From: Chrysogorgia sp. JL179-B06
Lineage: Eukaryota > Cnidaria > Anthozoa > Scleralcyonacea > Chrysogorgiidae
Length of the DNA: 64,000 nt
NCBI GenBank assembly: GCA_035772405.1
Contig: JAYKKM010000157.1
Coordinates: 186,001-250,000 of the forward strand
Reading direction: 5' to 3'
Shown here one piece after another: positions 19,317-31,345 of the stretch. A program made the translations under genes and the position numbers. Position 1 is the first letter of the stretch; every line of letters begins with the position of its first letter. The notes beneath the pieces were generated by a model. It searched no databases. It was not told the origin of the DNA and saw nothing but the letters and a program-made list of their open reading frames with translations.

Positions 19317-22300
19317 TCAGAGTTTAGGTTTTTTCTGAGGTGGTTCTGCTGATTGTTGTTTCTCATCGAGAATTGCTAGAACATCGTCTCGTTTCATTTG
19401 TATCAGTATATCTCGGAATTTTTGGACTGTGGCCGAGTTTTGTGGCACCCACCATTTCAGCACTTCATTAGTTGGATTGCCGTTTTGCGAAAGTAACCAT
19501 ACCTTTGAGGTTTTCATTCCTAACATGCCAGCTAATGTCTTGTAGTCACCACCAACAGTGCATTCTACGTTCAACAGACGACATATATCTTGTGTCACAA
19601 GATAGGGTATGTCAGCAACCATTACTGTACTTGATACTCCTACATGGAAAATCATGAAAAACTCCTGTTAAACTAATATTTTTATTAATAGAAACAGATT
19701 TTCTTACCATATTTGACCAACGGTTATGAAATTCTAAATGCTAAAATCAATATTATAAAATATATTTTATTATGTTTCATTTTCAACTTGAAAATTTAGA
19801 CATGATCTGGAAATAACTTTATATTACAAAAAGTAAATTATTTGGTTTGTTTCCCATAAAATCATAGACCTATTTCATAATGGCTGCCATTTTAAATATT
19901 CTTTTATGTGCATGTAACCTTATTAGGAAGCAAAGATTATTTTGAATAGCCAACACACAAACAAGGGATAATGAACAATTAAGACACACATAAAGGAATA
20001 TTCAAATTGGTTGCCATTATGAAAGAGGTATATTAATTTGAATGCATGAATAATACCGCAACAAAAGACCTCGATTAGTTTCCTGGTATTTCCAAGGTTC
20101 TTGTGAGTTTTCTTTTAAAATGTAATTCTTAGCATGTGCTGACAGAGATAATTTTTTAACTTATTTTGTGCAGAAATTCTCTTTGCTCCCTTTAGTACAT
20201 TTTCATATTTTACCCTGGAGTGTTACGTATTTATTGTTAGGGCAACTTCATTCAAATTTAATGTGAAAGTGTAATTTTAATTAAGTGTAATTAATAATAA
20301 GTCGGTGTTCAGTCACACGCCGGCCTGTAGGCTATACCACCCCTTTGGATAGGTAAAGTCGTTGGAAGGTCAAACTCATTTGGAGGGTCGCAGTCCCTGA
20401 AGGGATACCTCGGGCATGGGTGAGACGCCAAGACCTGGCAGTGCGGTGAGATGTCGTCTGCGCTTGCATGCTGGGGAAACCGCTACTCAGCAAGTTGGGG
20501 CAAACCGTTCGTCCCCAACATGAACAGAGGCCCCCTGGGAAGCAAAGCCACTGGGGCAAGGAACTGTCCAGTCTGCCAAGGAAGCCGCATGTCCTGGCAC
20601 CACTGACGGTCCGCGTACCGTTAGCAACTGCACGTCCCCCAACATGAATGAATAGCAGCAACCTGGTAGCAACTGCCACAGGCACAATGCACTGTCCAGC
20701 CTTCCAGGGAAACCGCATGTCCGCGGAAGCAATGACAAATAAAGAACTGACAAATATGGACAATACAGGTACTAGAACAACAAACATGTATTAGCTATCA
20801 AGTGTTCTATCATGCACCTGGCATGGGAGAGCAAGACTCGCGTCGTCTGTGTTTGTATGCCGTGGAAACCGCTTGTCCCCAGCAACAATGGCGGTCCACC
20901 TGCAAGTTGGGGGACACTGCATGTCCCCGGAACCAATGACAATACGACACTGACAATACAGGTACTAGAACAACCGCCCATGTATTAGAATATGAGGGAA
21001 TACCGGACTGGAGCAATAAGCCGAGGGTGGGTGGGAGAGAGAACTTCTCAAGCCAAGCTAGTTGTTAGCAGCAGAGACTAGTCGATTTGCATATTGTGCA
21101 TTGCCCTGAAATCCAGGTACAGGACACCCTTTCCTCAGATGACCTGCCTCGATGTGATTGGTTCTTTATACGCAAAGCCCGCCAAAATTCCTGCCCCCCT
21201 AGAAGTGTCATATACGCTACACCTCTTGTATTAGTATTATTTATTGCATAAATCCAATTAATCGGTAGTGAAACCTGGATGGTACTCACTCCAGGAAATA
21301 CAGTATAAGGGTTTTGAACTGAGTTTTTAGATTCATTACTTCACTATTAAGCATTATAGATGTATTTACCTGCACTTGTAGTACTTGCACCATTGATTTC
21401 CTGAAACTTTTTAACAACCTCTGTTAAATAAGGAGAATATTCAAAATGAATATTATTCATTTTTTTGCATCTTTTTAAAATTAAAATACTTGGTGGGCAA
21501 CCCAATAAACAAAATCAACAAAAGATATTTTAATAATATATCCAAAACAGCAATTCAAAGGTTTTTTGATCACCATAATCTGGAAAAGGTCTCTGCATGA
21601 TCAAAAGTATTAAAGACTTGAGTCTTGACCACTGACCATTTAGACCAATCAGGACATTTTGAAATAAAAAGTCTAGATGAAGTCCATAATAAGGTAATAG
21701 AGTACACATGCAGTAAAAAATTCAGTTTTAAATAAACTCTTATTTGAAAGAACTCTTGAAATTATAAAAACTTAAATTTACAACACTTCCATGTCTCACT
21801 TTGTTCTTGAGATATGAAGATATCACACTGCATATGTTCCACTGCATAACAACCTATTGAAAAAGTCTGTATATCTTTGGAATTATCAAGTCACTCTAAA
21901 CTTCACATGCTTAGTGTTATTTGATACACTCACATGCATGCAGTTTCAAGTGATTTTGTTACATAATCCAAAAGATATACATGATTTTCACTACTTGAAG
22001 TCAATAATATGCATGCAGTGTGATATCTACATATGAAACAAATCTTCCTATCTCAGGAGTGAAATGACACATGGAAGAGCTGTAAATGCCAATCTTTATA
22101 ATTTCAAGAGTTTTTTTAAAGTAAGAGAGTTTATTGCAAACAGAATTTTTCACTAGATATACACTTTAATACTCAAATGCAAATTGCAGTCAAATTACCT
22201 TGTACTGTACATCAGGTAAGCTATTTTTCAAGTAACACAGTACCATTCTGGAAATGGATAAACTCGTGCACAGTAAATTAAAAGAGACTCGAATACTAGA

Positions 22301-25300
22301 ATAATTATTACCTAGAGGAGGAATGATTAAATCTTTTTCAACAAAATCCATTAGATCTTCACAGAAAAATGGTGTATTGTGGGGTGCTTTCAAAAGTCTT
22401 TCGAAGTCCATCTCATAATGGAACTTTCTACATCCAGGGCATCTATTCCAAATTCTATAGCGAAGTCTAGGCCACAATTCTAGCACTATATCTGCAAAAA
22501 TCTGGTGAAAACGTAGGACAACCATCCACAATCCATTTATTTTGTCACTGTTGCTTATCCTTGCAGTAAATTCAATCTTATTATTTTCCTTAGTGACGTT
22601 GAATGTTACTTTTTCTTGCCCTTCCATAGTAATTCCAAAGAATCCTTTCTTCCAGTGAGTTCTGTAATTTGAACAATGGTGGGAACGGACCATTTGTCGT
22701 TCAAAGAGACCAACAGGGAAAGTACTGTTAATACTGTATCGAGTGCTTATTTCAATCTCGTTTTCTAAAGCAGTTGTTGGCCATAAATTTCTAATATCAA
22801 CTGGACGATCTTCAGGCATAAGTGCTGGGATAAAAGTGTAGTTCTCACTGATTTCTTTACCTTCAATCTCAGCTTCTTCCACTGACATTTTATAACCAAC
22901 ATCAAAATGATAGAGTAAGGGTGCAAGCTTCTTAAAGTCTGATAATTCTGGAACAGCGTCGAGCCAAATACATCGCAAAAGAGACTCTGAAAGCATACCT
23001 TTCTTGACCAAATCGCGTTTTTCATTTGTAAACATTTCAACATCCATGTTGCAAGCTCTGAATTCTTCTTTGAACTGCAGGTGAGATTTCAAATCGTGGT
23101 GGACGACCTCTTTAACCAGCATGATAAGCCACTGGGGATCCGGAAAGATCAAATCTCTGAGCTGTTTCACATGTTTAAAATGTAAAACTTTACCTAGTTC
23201 AACCAGGTAAAGAAGGACAGCATCCAAAGTCTCTTTTTTCTCCACAACCTCATTGAACTTTTCAAGATTTTGACATAACCACTTTACAAGTTCATCATAT
23301 GTTAGGTAATTGGTCAAGTTAATTTTCTTTCTCAAGGTAGGTAATAACTTTTCAATTTCAACCCATAAAAGTGGAAGAGTGGTTTTCAGATGCGGAAACA
23401 AATCTGTGTTATTTCCAGTTCGGACAAGTTCCTGGCTTAAGTTGTTGACCATCAGCGATGCTCTTTCGAACCTTTTTCCTGCAGATGTAACAACTATACG
23501 AGTCTCTCCATTAGCAGATACTTCTTGCTCATCTGAAGTGAAAACAATTTCTTTAGGGAGAACTGGCCTTTCTGTTGTTAGTGAGTTTAGCCTTTCCTTT
23601 CTACAGGTGTTGGAGTTGTCGTTTTCATCCAATTTCTTTAAATCCGATTTTATGGAATCCATATCCAGTTGTTCCTGTTTGTTAATCTTTACTAACATGT
23701 GTTTACACCTGTCGTTTAGGACGCTATCTTCTTCCACAAGGTCAGATTTTGTTGCAGCAACCATTATAACAGGCCTTCGAACAATGCTCTTTAACTCGTC
23801 AATCCACTTACCAGCATTTTCATCATACGATTCATCAGTTGTTTCATATTCTGACACGTCCACAGCCAAAAGAAACAAAGAGTGTTTTTCAAAAAAGTAA
23901 TGACTTACACTCTGGTATTCCATGTGACCGCCAAAATCCCAGATTTCTAATTCGAGATCTTCATTCTCAGGATCTGGATACCACTTTCTGATCTCAATAC
24001 CTTCAGTTCTCTCATATTTGTCCGTCGGTCTTGGCTCTCCCATCAATAAACCGTTAACAAGACTCGTTTTTCCTGCACCAGAATTCCCGATCACCAGCAC
24101 TCTAAGCCGTTTAGAGTGAGCTTCACCAAACTTAGCGATGCTTTTAAAATAATTTAAAATACTTTTACCATCGTTGCAGATAACTTGTGGTGGCTTCTCC
24201 AGCACATTATCTTTGAGGTCGAAATTCGCGCCCCTTTCTATTAAGTTGGCAACACATTCGGGAAATTCTTTTAGTTTATTGTAACTCATATCACAATTTC
24301 TGAGACCAATGTAATTCTGGAGACCCCCTGGAACTTTCTTCAGGCCACACTGACTCATTTTCAGTTGTTTTAAGTTCGTTAATGAAGGAATTGAAAATGA
24401 CTGCTGACCAAGTTCACTATTGCCCCAAGGCTCAGAACTTCTAAATTAACACAATGTTCAAGACCCCCTGGAAGTTTCTTCAGGCCACAGCCTCTCATAT
24501 TCAGATGTTTTAAGTTGCTTAACGAAGGAATTGAAAATGACTGCTGACCAAGTTCTCTGTTGTAGCCAAGATTTAAAGTTTCTAAATTGGTGAGTCTTTC
24601 GAGACCTACTCGATAACTGTTCAGGAAACAACTGTACATGACAAGTCGCTTAAGTTTCACAAGTTTGTCAAGTGATGATAATTGATTCTGAAAATCATTG
24701 TAATATAATTCAAGTACCTCCAGCTCTTCCATCGCTGTTATGGCCAAAGGTAAGACCTTTAGTCCGCAATTGTATAAAATGACTTTTCGCAGTTTTAATT
24801 TATCGCTCAGTTCGAAATCGTCACCTATCGGATCATCAAAGATAAATAATTCTTGAAGATTGTTTAGTTGATCCATTCCGGTTGGTAAAATCTTCTTTCC
24901 CTTAGCACATAACAAGAATCTTTGAAGGTTTGTCATACCTTCGAGAGATATTGTGTTGCATTGTGATGTTTTATCAAGCTCGGTTAAGGAGCCGGACACT
25001 TTCAGAGTAATGTTCTGAAAATACATATCCACAAATGTATCATCAGGAAATATATAATAATAAGGAAAATTTACAGATACCGTGTCATCACTCGTAATGA
25101 CTAATTCTTCCACATCAGATACCGTGGTTCTGTCAAGTCCATCTAGACTACCACACTCGTAATTTCTCAAAACTAGACGCCGCAATTTCCGTTTGCATGC
25201 AGCAATTACTCCAACCACATTTACAGCATTGCATCGCACGTCTAGGCCAATGAGACCAAGTTCATCAGTCTTGATTTCACAGGATTTGTTATTATTATCA

Positions 25301-25518
25301 ACGAAAACGTTAATTGATAGTTGAGGACCCAAATTATCAACGATAGACTCCAGAAATTCGGGAACATCTTCATGATAAAGTAGAATTGTTTTGATTTGCG
25401 GATGATTTAAAAGTTCTGGAGGAATGGATGTTTTCAGAAAACCAGCAGCTCTTAAATCAATCTCATCGCCACTGGCACGACATTCGACTCCATTAATAGT
25501 AAAAGTACTGCTACTCAT
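19317..25518 (-). CDS. LRR-Roc-COR-Death protein (Roco family)
   Basis: Four minus-strand blocks read as one gene. 25518 to about 24426 is the N-terminus and LRRs; its ATG at 25518 is the first after an in-frame stop. About 24425 to 22312 continues the LRRs, then Roc and COR. 21420-21370 is a 51-nt exon. 19639-19317 is the Death exon and stop. All three downstream exons join in phase 1. Roc has the P-loop GNSGAGKTS, the G3 element WDFGGH and the G4-like TKSD. COR contains LHFKHVKQLRDLIFPDPQWL. The last exon ends TVQKFRDILIQMKRDDVLAI, typical of Death domains of the ankyrin/Pelle type. Roco proteins are GTPase signalling proteins, and a C-terminal Death domain suggests apoptotic or immune signalling (family knowledge, compare DAPK1). 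A one-base deletion in a CCCC run near 24425 breaks the frame between two duplicated LRR blocks. It could be a sequencing error or a real lesion. Protein about 1,190 residues. Confidence 0.88.
20330..20990. repeat. GC-rich, semi-tandem block in the last intron
   Basis: Two related segments repeat aaccgcatgtcc, actgtccagtctgcc / actgtccagccttcc, gtactagaacaac and acatgtattag at roughly 200-bp spacing. It is richer in G+C than the surrounding intron. Open frames across it differ between copies and are not conserved, so no gene is called. Confidence 0.6.
21735..22130. mobile_element. Fold-back MITE in a Roco-gene intron
   Basis: The inverse arms share ttgaaattataaa, gatatcacactgcat and the tcttgagatat / gagataggaag segment. 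It lies wholly in the intron between the COR exon and the 51-nt exon. Confidence 0.7.
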
Positions 25519-26562
25519 GTCACAACGTTGTTGCTTCTTTTCATGTAATGGTAGTTGTCAGAACATTGGAGTGGGACATCAAGGAGTGATTTAACCTGTG
25601 AATTAAAACCATGTGTGTAAATGTGCATGTTTGTCAAAGTTGTAAACTCAGAAAATTTAGGAAGTTATGAGTTCAATTGCCATTATGCATGGTTCAATTC
25701 TGGCTGTTACCATCTACCAGACTAAGGAAAAGTCAGCCAGCAGTGCCCCGGGGTGTAGAATGTTGTTCATTATCCACATTCAAAATGACCAGAGATGGAG
25801 TAATACCCAAACACAGTGCATTATTGGGGGAAAAATGGCATTGAAAAATACCTACAAATTTGAAATTTAAGGCTGAATTTTAAATTGCAGTTGTGAACGT
25901 GGTGAGAATTTCTTTACAGTTGTAATTGTCATTGTTGTCCCAGGGGTAAATACAGCCGAGGTTAGGGTTACAATGAAGTTAAAGACGGAGGTTAGGGTTA
26001 GGAAGACACATACTTATGCCGGGGGTTAGGGTTAGGAAAACAGTTAAGGGAAGGTTAGGATTGTTCTTGTGTTGGGGTACTACTGTAGAATACTACAATT
26101 TATAACTATTGTAATTCAGGGCCATTGCAGAATTGGTTTGCGTGGCAGCGAAGGCTCTCGGAACGAGATTAATCAGTCAACAAATCAGGTGATAGCTTCA
26201 CTGATTGAAGCGCCTTGTGGTTTGTGATGTAAATATTTATATGCACACTATGTTAATTGTGGTGAAAATCAAAAACTCCTGCAGAATCTCCTGTAGAAGT
26301 TAATATTATTCTATTTAGGGGTGCTGCTTCGGATTTAGTATCAGGCCGGATAGTGGATAATCTCACTATCTGGTATCTGGCTGGATATTTTCTACTATCC
26401 GGCCGGATACCAGATAATTTGTTTTTTTGACAGTTTTCCAAGGTTGTGTTAATTCAAATATAATAAAAATAGATATCAATACAACAAAACAGCAATATAA
26501 TTGAGCTTGTTTACTGTTCCATGCAGTGTTGTTGGTTATGGTTAACTACCTGTATCTTCTTA
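25519..26562. other. Upstream flank of the Roco gene; TTAGGG-like patches
   Basis: This presumably contains the promoter of the minus-strand gene, but no core motif is convincing. Scattered ggttaggg motifs occur at 25960-26070 (five or six, irregularly spaced). A hairpin-rich patch at about 26330-26420 repeats ggccggata in both orientations, and related ggccggatattttt recurs at 27790. No coding signal. Confidence 0.5.
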
Positions 26563-27222
26563 GGGGGTGATTACATGGGCCGGGCTGGCCCGGTTAACTG
26601 GGCTAGCTCGGTTAACTGGGTTCTAGCCAGCATCTTATATAAATCGCATATTTTTTCAACATTTCGATTACATGGCAAGCGGGCTAGCCCGGTTTGCCGG
26701 GATCATGGTTGTCGCAACCCAGGCTAGCCCGGTTAACTGGGATGAAATTGCTCTTGTAATCGTTTCATCTCGGTAAAGTGGGCTGAAAACTGTTTGATGT
26801 ATGCCGATACTCGTTTGTTTATTTGACGATGTGATCAAATAAGACTAAATTAGATCAAAACATTGTTTTTTTGTTTCGTGGTTTTTATCACCGGCCTCAC
26901 GGCTTATTTTCTGTTAAGAGGCATTCGCAAGTAAGCTACGACAGTGAACACTTGTTTTTATTGACAATACTTACAAATAATTCCATCGACATAACAACAG
27001 TGCAAAACTGTGGAAAAGGTAACGTAACTGTGCAAATGAAGCGATATTTGTCAATATATTATTTGATAATTGTGAATTTTGGGCTGTAATTGTCGACATC
27101 AACTCAAAACTTATCCCGGCTTACCGGGCCAGCCCGCTCCATGTAATAGCAATTTAAAACTCATCCCGGCTTACCGGGCTAGCCCGTTTAACCGAGCCAG
27201 CCCGGTCCATGTAATCACCCCC
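26563..27222. mobile_element. PIF/Harbinger-like MITE (660 bp) with TTA duplication
   Basis: It is flanked by TTA at 26560-26562 and 27223-27225. The TIRs start GGGGGTGATTACATGG and end with the inverse. Subterminal regions contain several copies of a cccggttaactggg / cccggcttaccgggc motif with gctagccc, in opposite orientation at the two ends. The 3-bp TTA duplication and G-rich TIR fit PIF/Harbinger. No transposase. Confidence 0.8.
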
Positions 27223-27282
27223 TTAAACAGACAAGATATCAACTTGAAAGTTCAGTAATGAAATTTAGTAACAATAAATTGA

Positions 27283-27450
27283 CTGCTGCATAGGCAGTAC
27301 ATTAATATCAATTAATTAACCAGTACATCATTGTAACCTTCGCTCTCCATCTGACCAGAGCATCTCACCAGCAATAAGAAGTTTACAGGTTCAATTCTAG
27401 TATGGGAATCTGAATAATTTTTGATACGAGCTTGATGATTGTCCACGTAT
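27283..27450 (+). repeat. tRNA-like module, decayed copy
   Basis: Contains gcataggcagtacattaat, aaccttcgctctccatctga, agagcatctcaccagcaat, the B-box-like aggttcaattc and the tail tacgagcttgatgattgtcc. The A box is partly deleted. It is the same family as 8771-8962 but has no attached 81-bp array. Confidence 0.65.
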
Positions 27451-28974
27451 CGTTTATAAGACCTATTAATTTATTTAATACGAAGCTTAATAAATTATAA
27501 TTTCTTATATATATATTTTAATCTTTTACATGCATGTTTAGAGACCATTAGACCAATTAATGCAATTAATCATTTCATTTTCATAGTTTAATACTATTTA
27601 TACTTTCAAACTACCTGTACAGTACTATTTGAGACTGCAGTTTAAACATTGTTATTGGTATTGGATTAGTAATTTTCAATGCATCGAATCAAATTTTGGT
27701 CACAATGCAGGTTATAGCCCAGAAACTAGTCAAAATATGGCAATTCAACCATATTCTACCTGAAAAGAAGTACTGAGAATTACGAAAATATCTGGCCGGA
27801 TATTTTTCAACTATCTGGCTGGATTGTAAAAACCACTATACGGTGGACCACTAATTGTATTAAACATCATATTTGATCTTGCAATATATAAGCTTAGATG
27901 GTGACTGGGCTAGATACCAGACAAATAGGCCCGCTGACGTTTTATATAAATATCTTGAATTCAAAACATAGTCCTAATCCCAAACCTAATACTTTTTAGT
28001 GGCTCTGATATGGACTTCTTTGAGTAGGTTAGTATTTCTTTATTCTAGGGTTAAGTTTAGAGTTTTTATTTGAGTTATGGTTGGAGTTTTTGTTCTTCTA
28101 AAGCATCTAAATCTCGAGAAAACAATGACTTCAATTAATAAATTATTTTATAAAGGAATAACTACAGTATATATAATCTCGGAGACTCGACATTCAGCTT
28201 TGCCTGGCTAGATTTGTAGCATGACTCATCATTTCTGATTTTCTTTGGCAGACTACAAAATTTCTCCTTCTCTGTTGGTGACTGCATGAGAATCATTTGG
28301 GATGAGAAATGAAGAAGGAGACCGTGATGTTCACCACCTCTTGTTTTTATTACTGAAAACATAACCTCCTGGCAGAGGTAACTAATACATTTATAACTAA
28401 TACATATCTAACAGAAATACGAATGCACAATAATCCGTGAAAGCTTCGATGGCATATCGTATTCGTATTATACATTATACAGTACCCAATTCTTGGTCGC
28501 CTTTTCTACCACCACCCCCCCCCCCCCCCCCCCAGAGTTTCATCCTAACATCCCCTGTGGGATTTTCCCCATCCATGGTCCTCAGACCTCAATTCTGAAA
28601 ACAGATTTGGAATTACAGAGTCGAAATACATAACATATTGTGTCTATTATATTATGAGAACATGCATATCCTTCGTAAAAGCCTGTTATGTGCTTCGTCA
28701 TGTATTATTTTGAACGTTATCTCGGTCAATATTTAACCATTTTCAATTCTGAAAATTAAACAGATATGGAATTACCTAGTCAAAGTACATAATATATGTG
28801 CTTATTATGTTATGCAAACGTTGTACTTAAAAATTAATCGGCCATGTTTGTGCCGTTTTTCTCCTGACCGAATATTGGCCGATTAAAACGGATCACGCAA
28901 AAGGCTTACTCGGAACTTACCGGTTGGTCTCAGCCAATCATGCGTATGAGATTTGGGCCTACCATGTACAGATA
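27451..28974. other. AT-rich intergenic DNA
   Basis: No gene I can support. It holds a ggccggatattttt patch at 27790, a poly-C run at about 28517-28534, and an imperfect duplication around 28590-28690 and 28740-28820 (ctgaaaacagatttggaatt / ctgaaaattaaacagatatg with agtcgaaatacataa-like sequence). Confidence 0.5.
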
Positions 28975-29050
28975 TATTATATATATAAATTACAGCTATA
29001 TATATTATATATATATAAATTACAGCTATATATATTATATATATATAAAT
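28975..29050 (+). repeat. Short tandem repeat (about 31 bp, 2.5 copies)
   Basis: Repeats tatatataaattacagctata followed by tattatata. Confidence 0.85.
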
Positions 29051-29114
29051 TTTCCTTAGAAATCCTTAGAACATGTAGTTTAATCGAGTGAAATGCCAAA
29101 TATTACTTGCAATA

Positions 29115-29752
29115 TACCCTGCCCATATTAGCCCGGCGGTTAAGCCCTAAATTTTGCCTTAATCGTTCGTTTTGTGATAAAAGCATGAAACTTGGCAAGT
29201 AGATAAAGTTACTAGTGCTGATGACTTTCTGATATAGGGCCAATGCAGATTTCTTCCTGGTTGGCATTGCCACAAAATCGAGTTTTTCTTCCAATTTACC
29301 TATCAAAGTATATAATATATTATAAAAAAGTGAAAATTCAAAGTTCACTTTTAGCAAATATCACCCATATCATTAGAAAATTCGCGAAAAACTATATGAA
29401 GGACATTCAAGCGGGTTGTACGATTTTCTAAGCCTATTTTGAGTTATTAACGCTCAAAAATGTGGAAAATGCTACAAAATTCTTGTTTTTAGTGGGTTTA
29501 GCCTTCTGTAACTCAAAATGAGCTTGGAAAATCGTACAACCCACTTGAATGTCCTTCATATAGTTTTTTTACGAACTTTCTAATGATATGGGTGATATTC
29601 GCTAAAAGTGACTTTGAATTTTCACTTTTTTATAAGATAGTACTTTAATAGGTAAATTGGAAGAAAAACTTGATTTTGTGGCAACCAGGAAGAAATCTGC
29701 ATTGGCCATATATCAGAAAGTCATCAGCACTAGTAACTCTATCTACTTGCTA
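29115..29752. mobile_element. Fold-back MITE, copy 2 (right end truncated)
   Basis: Same family as 18165-18858, with matching arms (cggttaagccctaaat, ttcttccaatttacctat, tatgaaggacattcaagcgg). The right arm stops near 29752, where it meets the SINE region, so the last part of the TIR is missing. Confidence 0.8.
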
Positions 29753-29777
29753 CACAGAATTTGTGACTAGGCTCTTG

Positions 29778-29925
29778 GCAACGGCCTCCGTAGCTCAGTG
29801 GTCAGAGCACTGCACTAGCGTCTCAGGGTCACGGGTTCAATTCTAGCCGGAAGGCCTTGAAGTTGTATTTTTCGCAACTGGTCCCGGTTTGGTCTTAATA
29901 TGTATATACAGTATTCCAACACTCG
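29778..29925 (+). repeat. tRNA-derived SINE (family A), plus copy
   Basis: A box gtagctcagtggtcagagca, B box gggttcaattct, body ccggaaggccttgaagttgt ending cgcaactggtcccgg. It then continues into tattccaacactcg and a segment with gcgaaacgtttgg and cctgaagaag, which is shared in part with 13870-13935 and ends in a (TA)n run. Confidence 0.75.
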
Positions 29926-30019
29926 TTCCGGTGAAGGCTTCTTCAGTGAATTCACCGGCGAAACGTTTGGAAATATAACTTTTTAATACTTTGCCTGAAG
30001 AAGTTTACCTGTCTTTATA

Positions 30020-30187
<168 letters not shown>

Positions 30188-30349
30188 ATATATATATCAA
30201 ATTTGTGTTCTCTGGATTTCAGTTTTTTGGGAAATTATTGTTAGTACAACTATTGACTATAACAAGTTTTAGGAACACTTTCAAAAGAACTCAGTGAAAT
30301 ATTAATATTTCCCTTTATAACCTGATCGATAACATTTGCAGTTAAACTA

Positions 30350-31345
30350 TTCCAGGACAAAGCTCCTCATTACGAAAAGCTATATTTAAGGACGTTTGTG
30401 CTGGTCTTAGATAAGTAAAGATTTCGATTATTGCTACGTAATTGATGAATATTATTATTATTGTTGAAATCGATACTATCCATTGAACCGTGCGATCATG
30501 AGTTTTACTAGATTGATAGAATTGTTCTTTATTGCTGCAACTGATACTTCTTTCAAGCTGCTGTTTCTGTCGTCGTTCCCGCGTACACTTTCTTCAAAAC
30601 CCTTGTTGGATGTCAAACGCTCACGGATTTTTTGGTTTAGTTGACTCGCGATCTTCCGACACTTTACATTCGATCACTTCGCCCACGCGTTTACGATTTT
30701 GTGTTAGACGTGTCGGATTTGAAATGTTTTATAGATCCACCCACGTATTGTATTGTATATGGGCGCAAGTTTAGGTTGCTTCTCTCGCAATTTCGTTACG
30801 ACCGAATTTCTTTCTGTCCAGTAGAATACGACTTGATCGCATCTTGTCCTCAAGAGTAATCCGTCAATGTATGTTCGTATTTAGGATTCAATAAGCTCCT
30901 TAAATTAGGAAATCTTCACTAAATATGGAAACTCGGAGTCAATTATATGATACGACCTATTGAGCCGTGCGATCGCGAGTTTTCGTAGCTTAGCATAATT
31001 GTACTTTTTTTTCTGCATCTTATCTTCTTTCTAGCTAATGTCTCATGTCTCTGTTGCCCGTTGCCACAGATGACTTTCTTGTAAATCGTTGTCAAATCTC
31101 AAGCGCTGAATTTCTTCCTTTAGTTGATTCACCTAATTAACATCATCTTTCGCGACTTATTTTCGATCTCTTCGCCCCATGCTGAGACGTCTTCTTCAGT
31201 GTCTCCTGCTGTCAAAATTTTCTTTTCGATCGCTTCTTTCATGTCCTTGATCGTCATCATTATTTTGGAACTCGAAGTCTTCTGTCGACTTCTTATCTTC
31301 GTTTGCAAGTTCAGCGTAAGTTTAAGGATATATTTTAAGAATAAC
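30350..31345 (-). pseudogene. BEL/Pao-like gag remnant, duplicate 1
   Basis: The minus strand carries LVKLMIARFNG near 30480-30540, resembling the K-L-P-K-L-x-I-x-x-F-x-G motif of the DUF1759 gag region of BEL/Pao retrotransposons, and further up KDMKEAIEKKILTAGDTEED (about 31180-31250). A second decayed copy of the first motif is at 30960-31030. The block is duplicated at 33470-34500. Frames are broken, and no reverse transcriptase or paired LTRs were found. Confidence 0.5.

Noticed and set aside
20332..21016. Overlapping minus-strand frames in the GC-rich intron block
   Set aside because: The frames are not conserved between the two related segments, and the block lies inside an intron of the Roco gene.
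22765..23900. Antisense and alternative-frame open frames over the Roc-COR exon
   Set aside because: They are shadows of the conserved Roco frame, which contains the P-loop and COR motifs.
25960..26070. Interstitial telomere (TTAGGG)n
   Set aside because: Motifs are few and irregularly spaced; there is no tandem run.
28160..28363. Minus-strand 66-codon frame after a TTTTCAG
   Set aside because: It could be a terminal exon, but there is no recognisable domain and no partner exon, and the first codons after the acceptor include an in-frame TAA in the expected phase.
29778..29860. Functional tRNA gene
   Set aside because: A and B boxes are present, but no paired acceptor stem or clear anticodon arm. 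The same sequence at 12712-12836 continues into a shared non-tRNA body, so it is a SINE.
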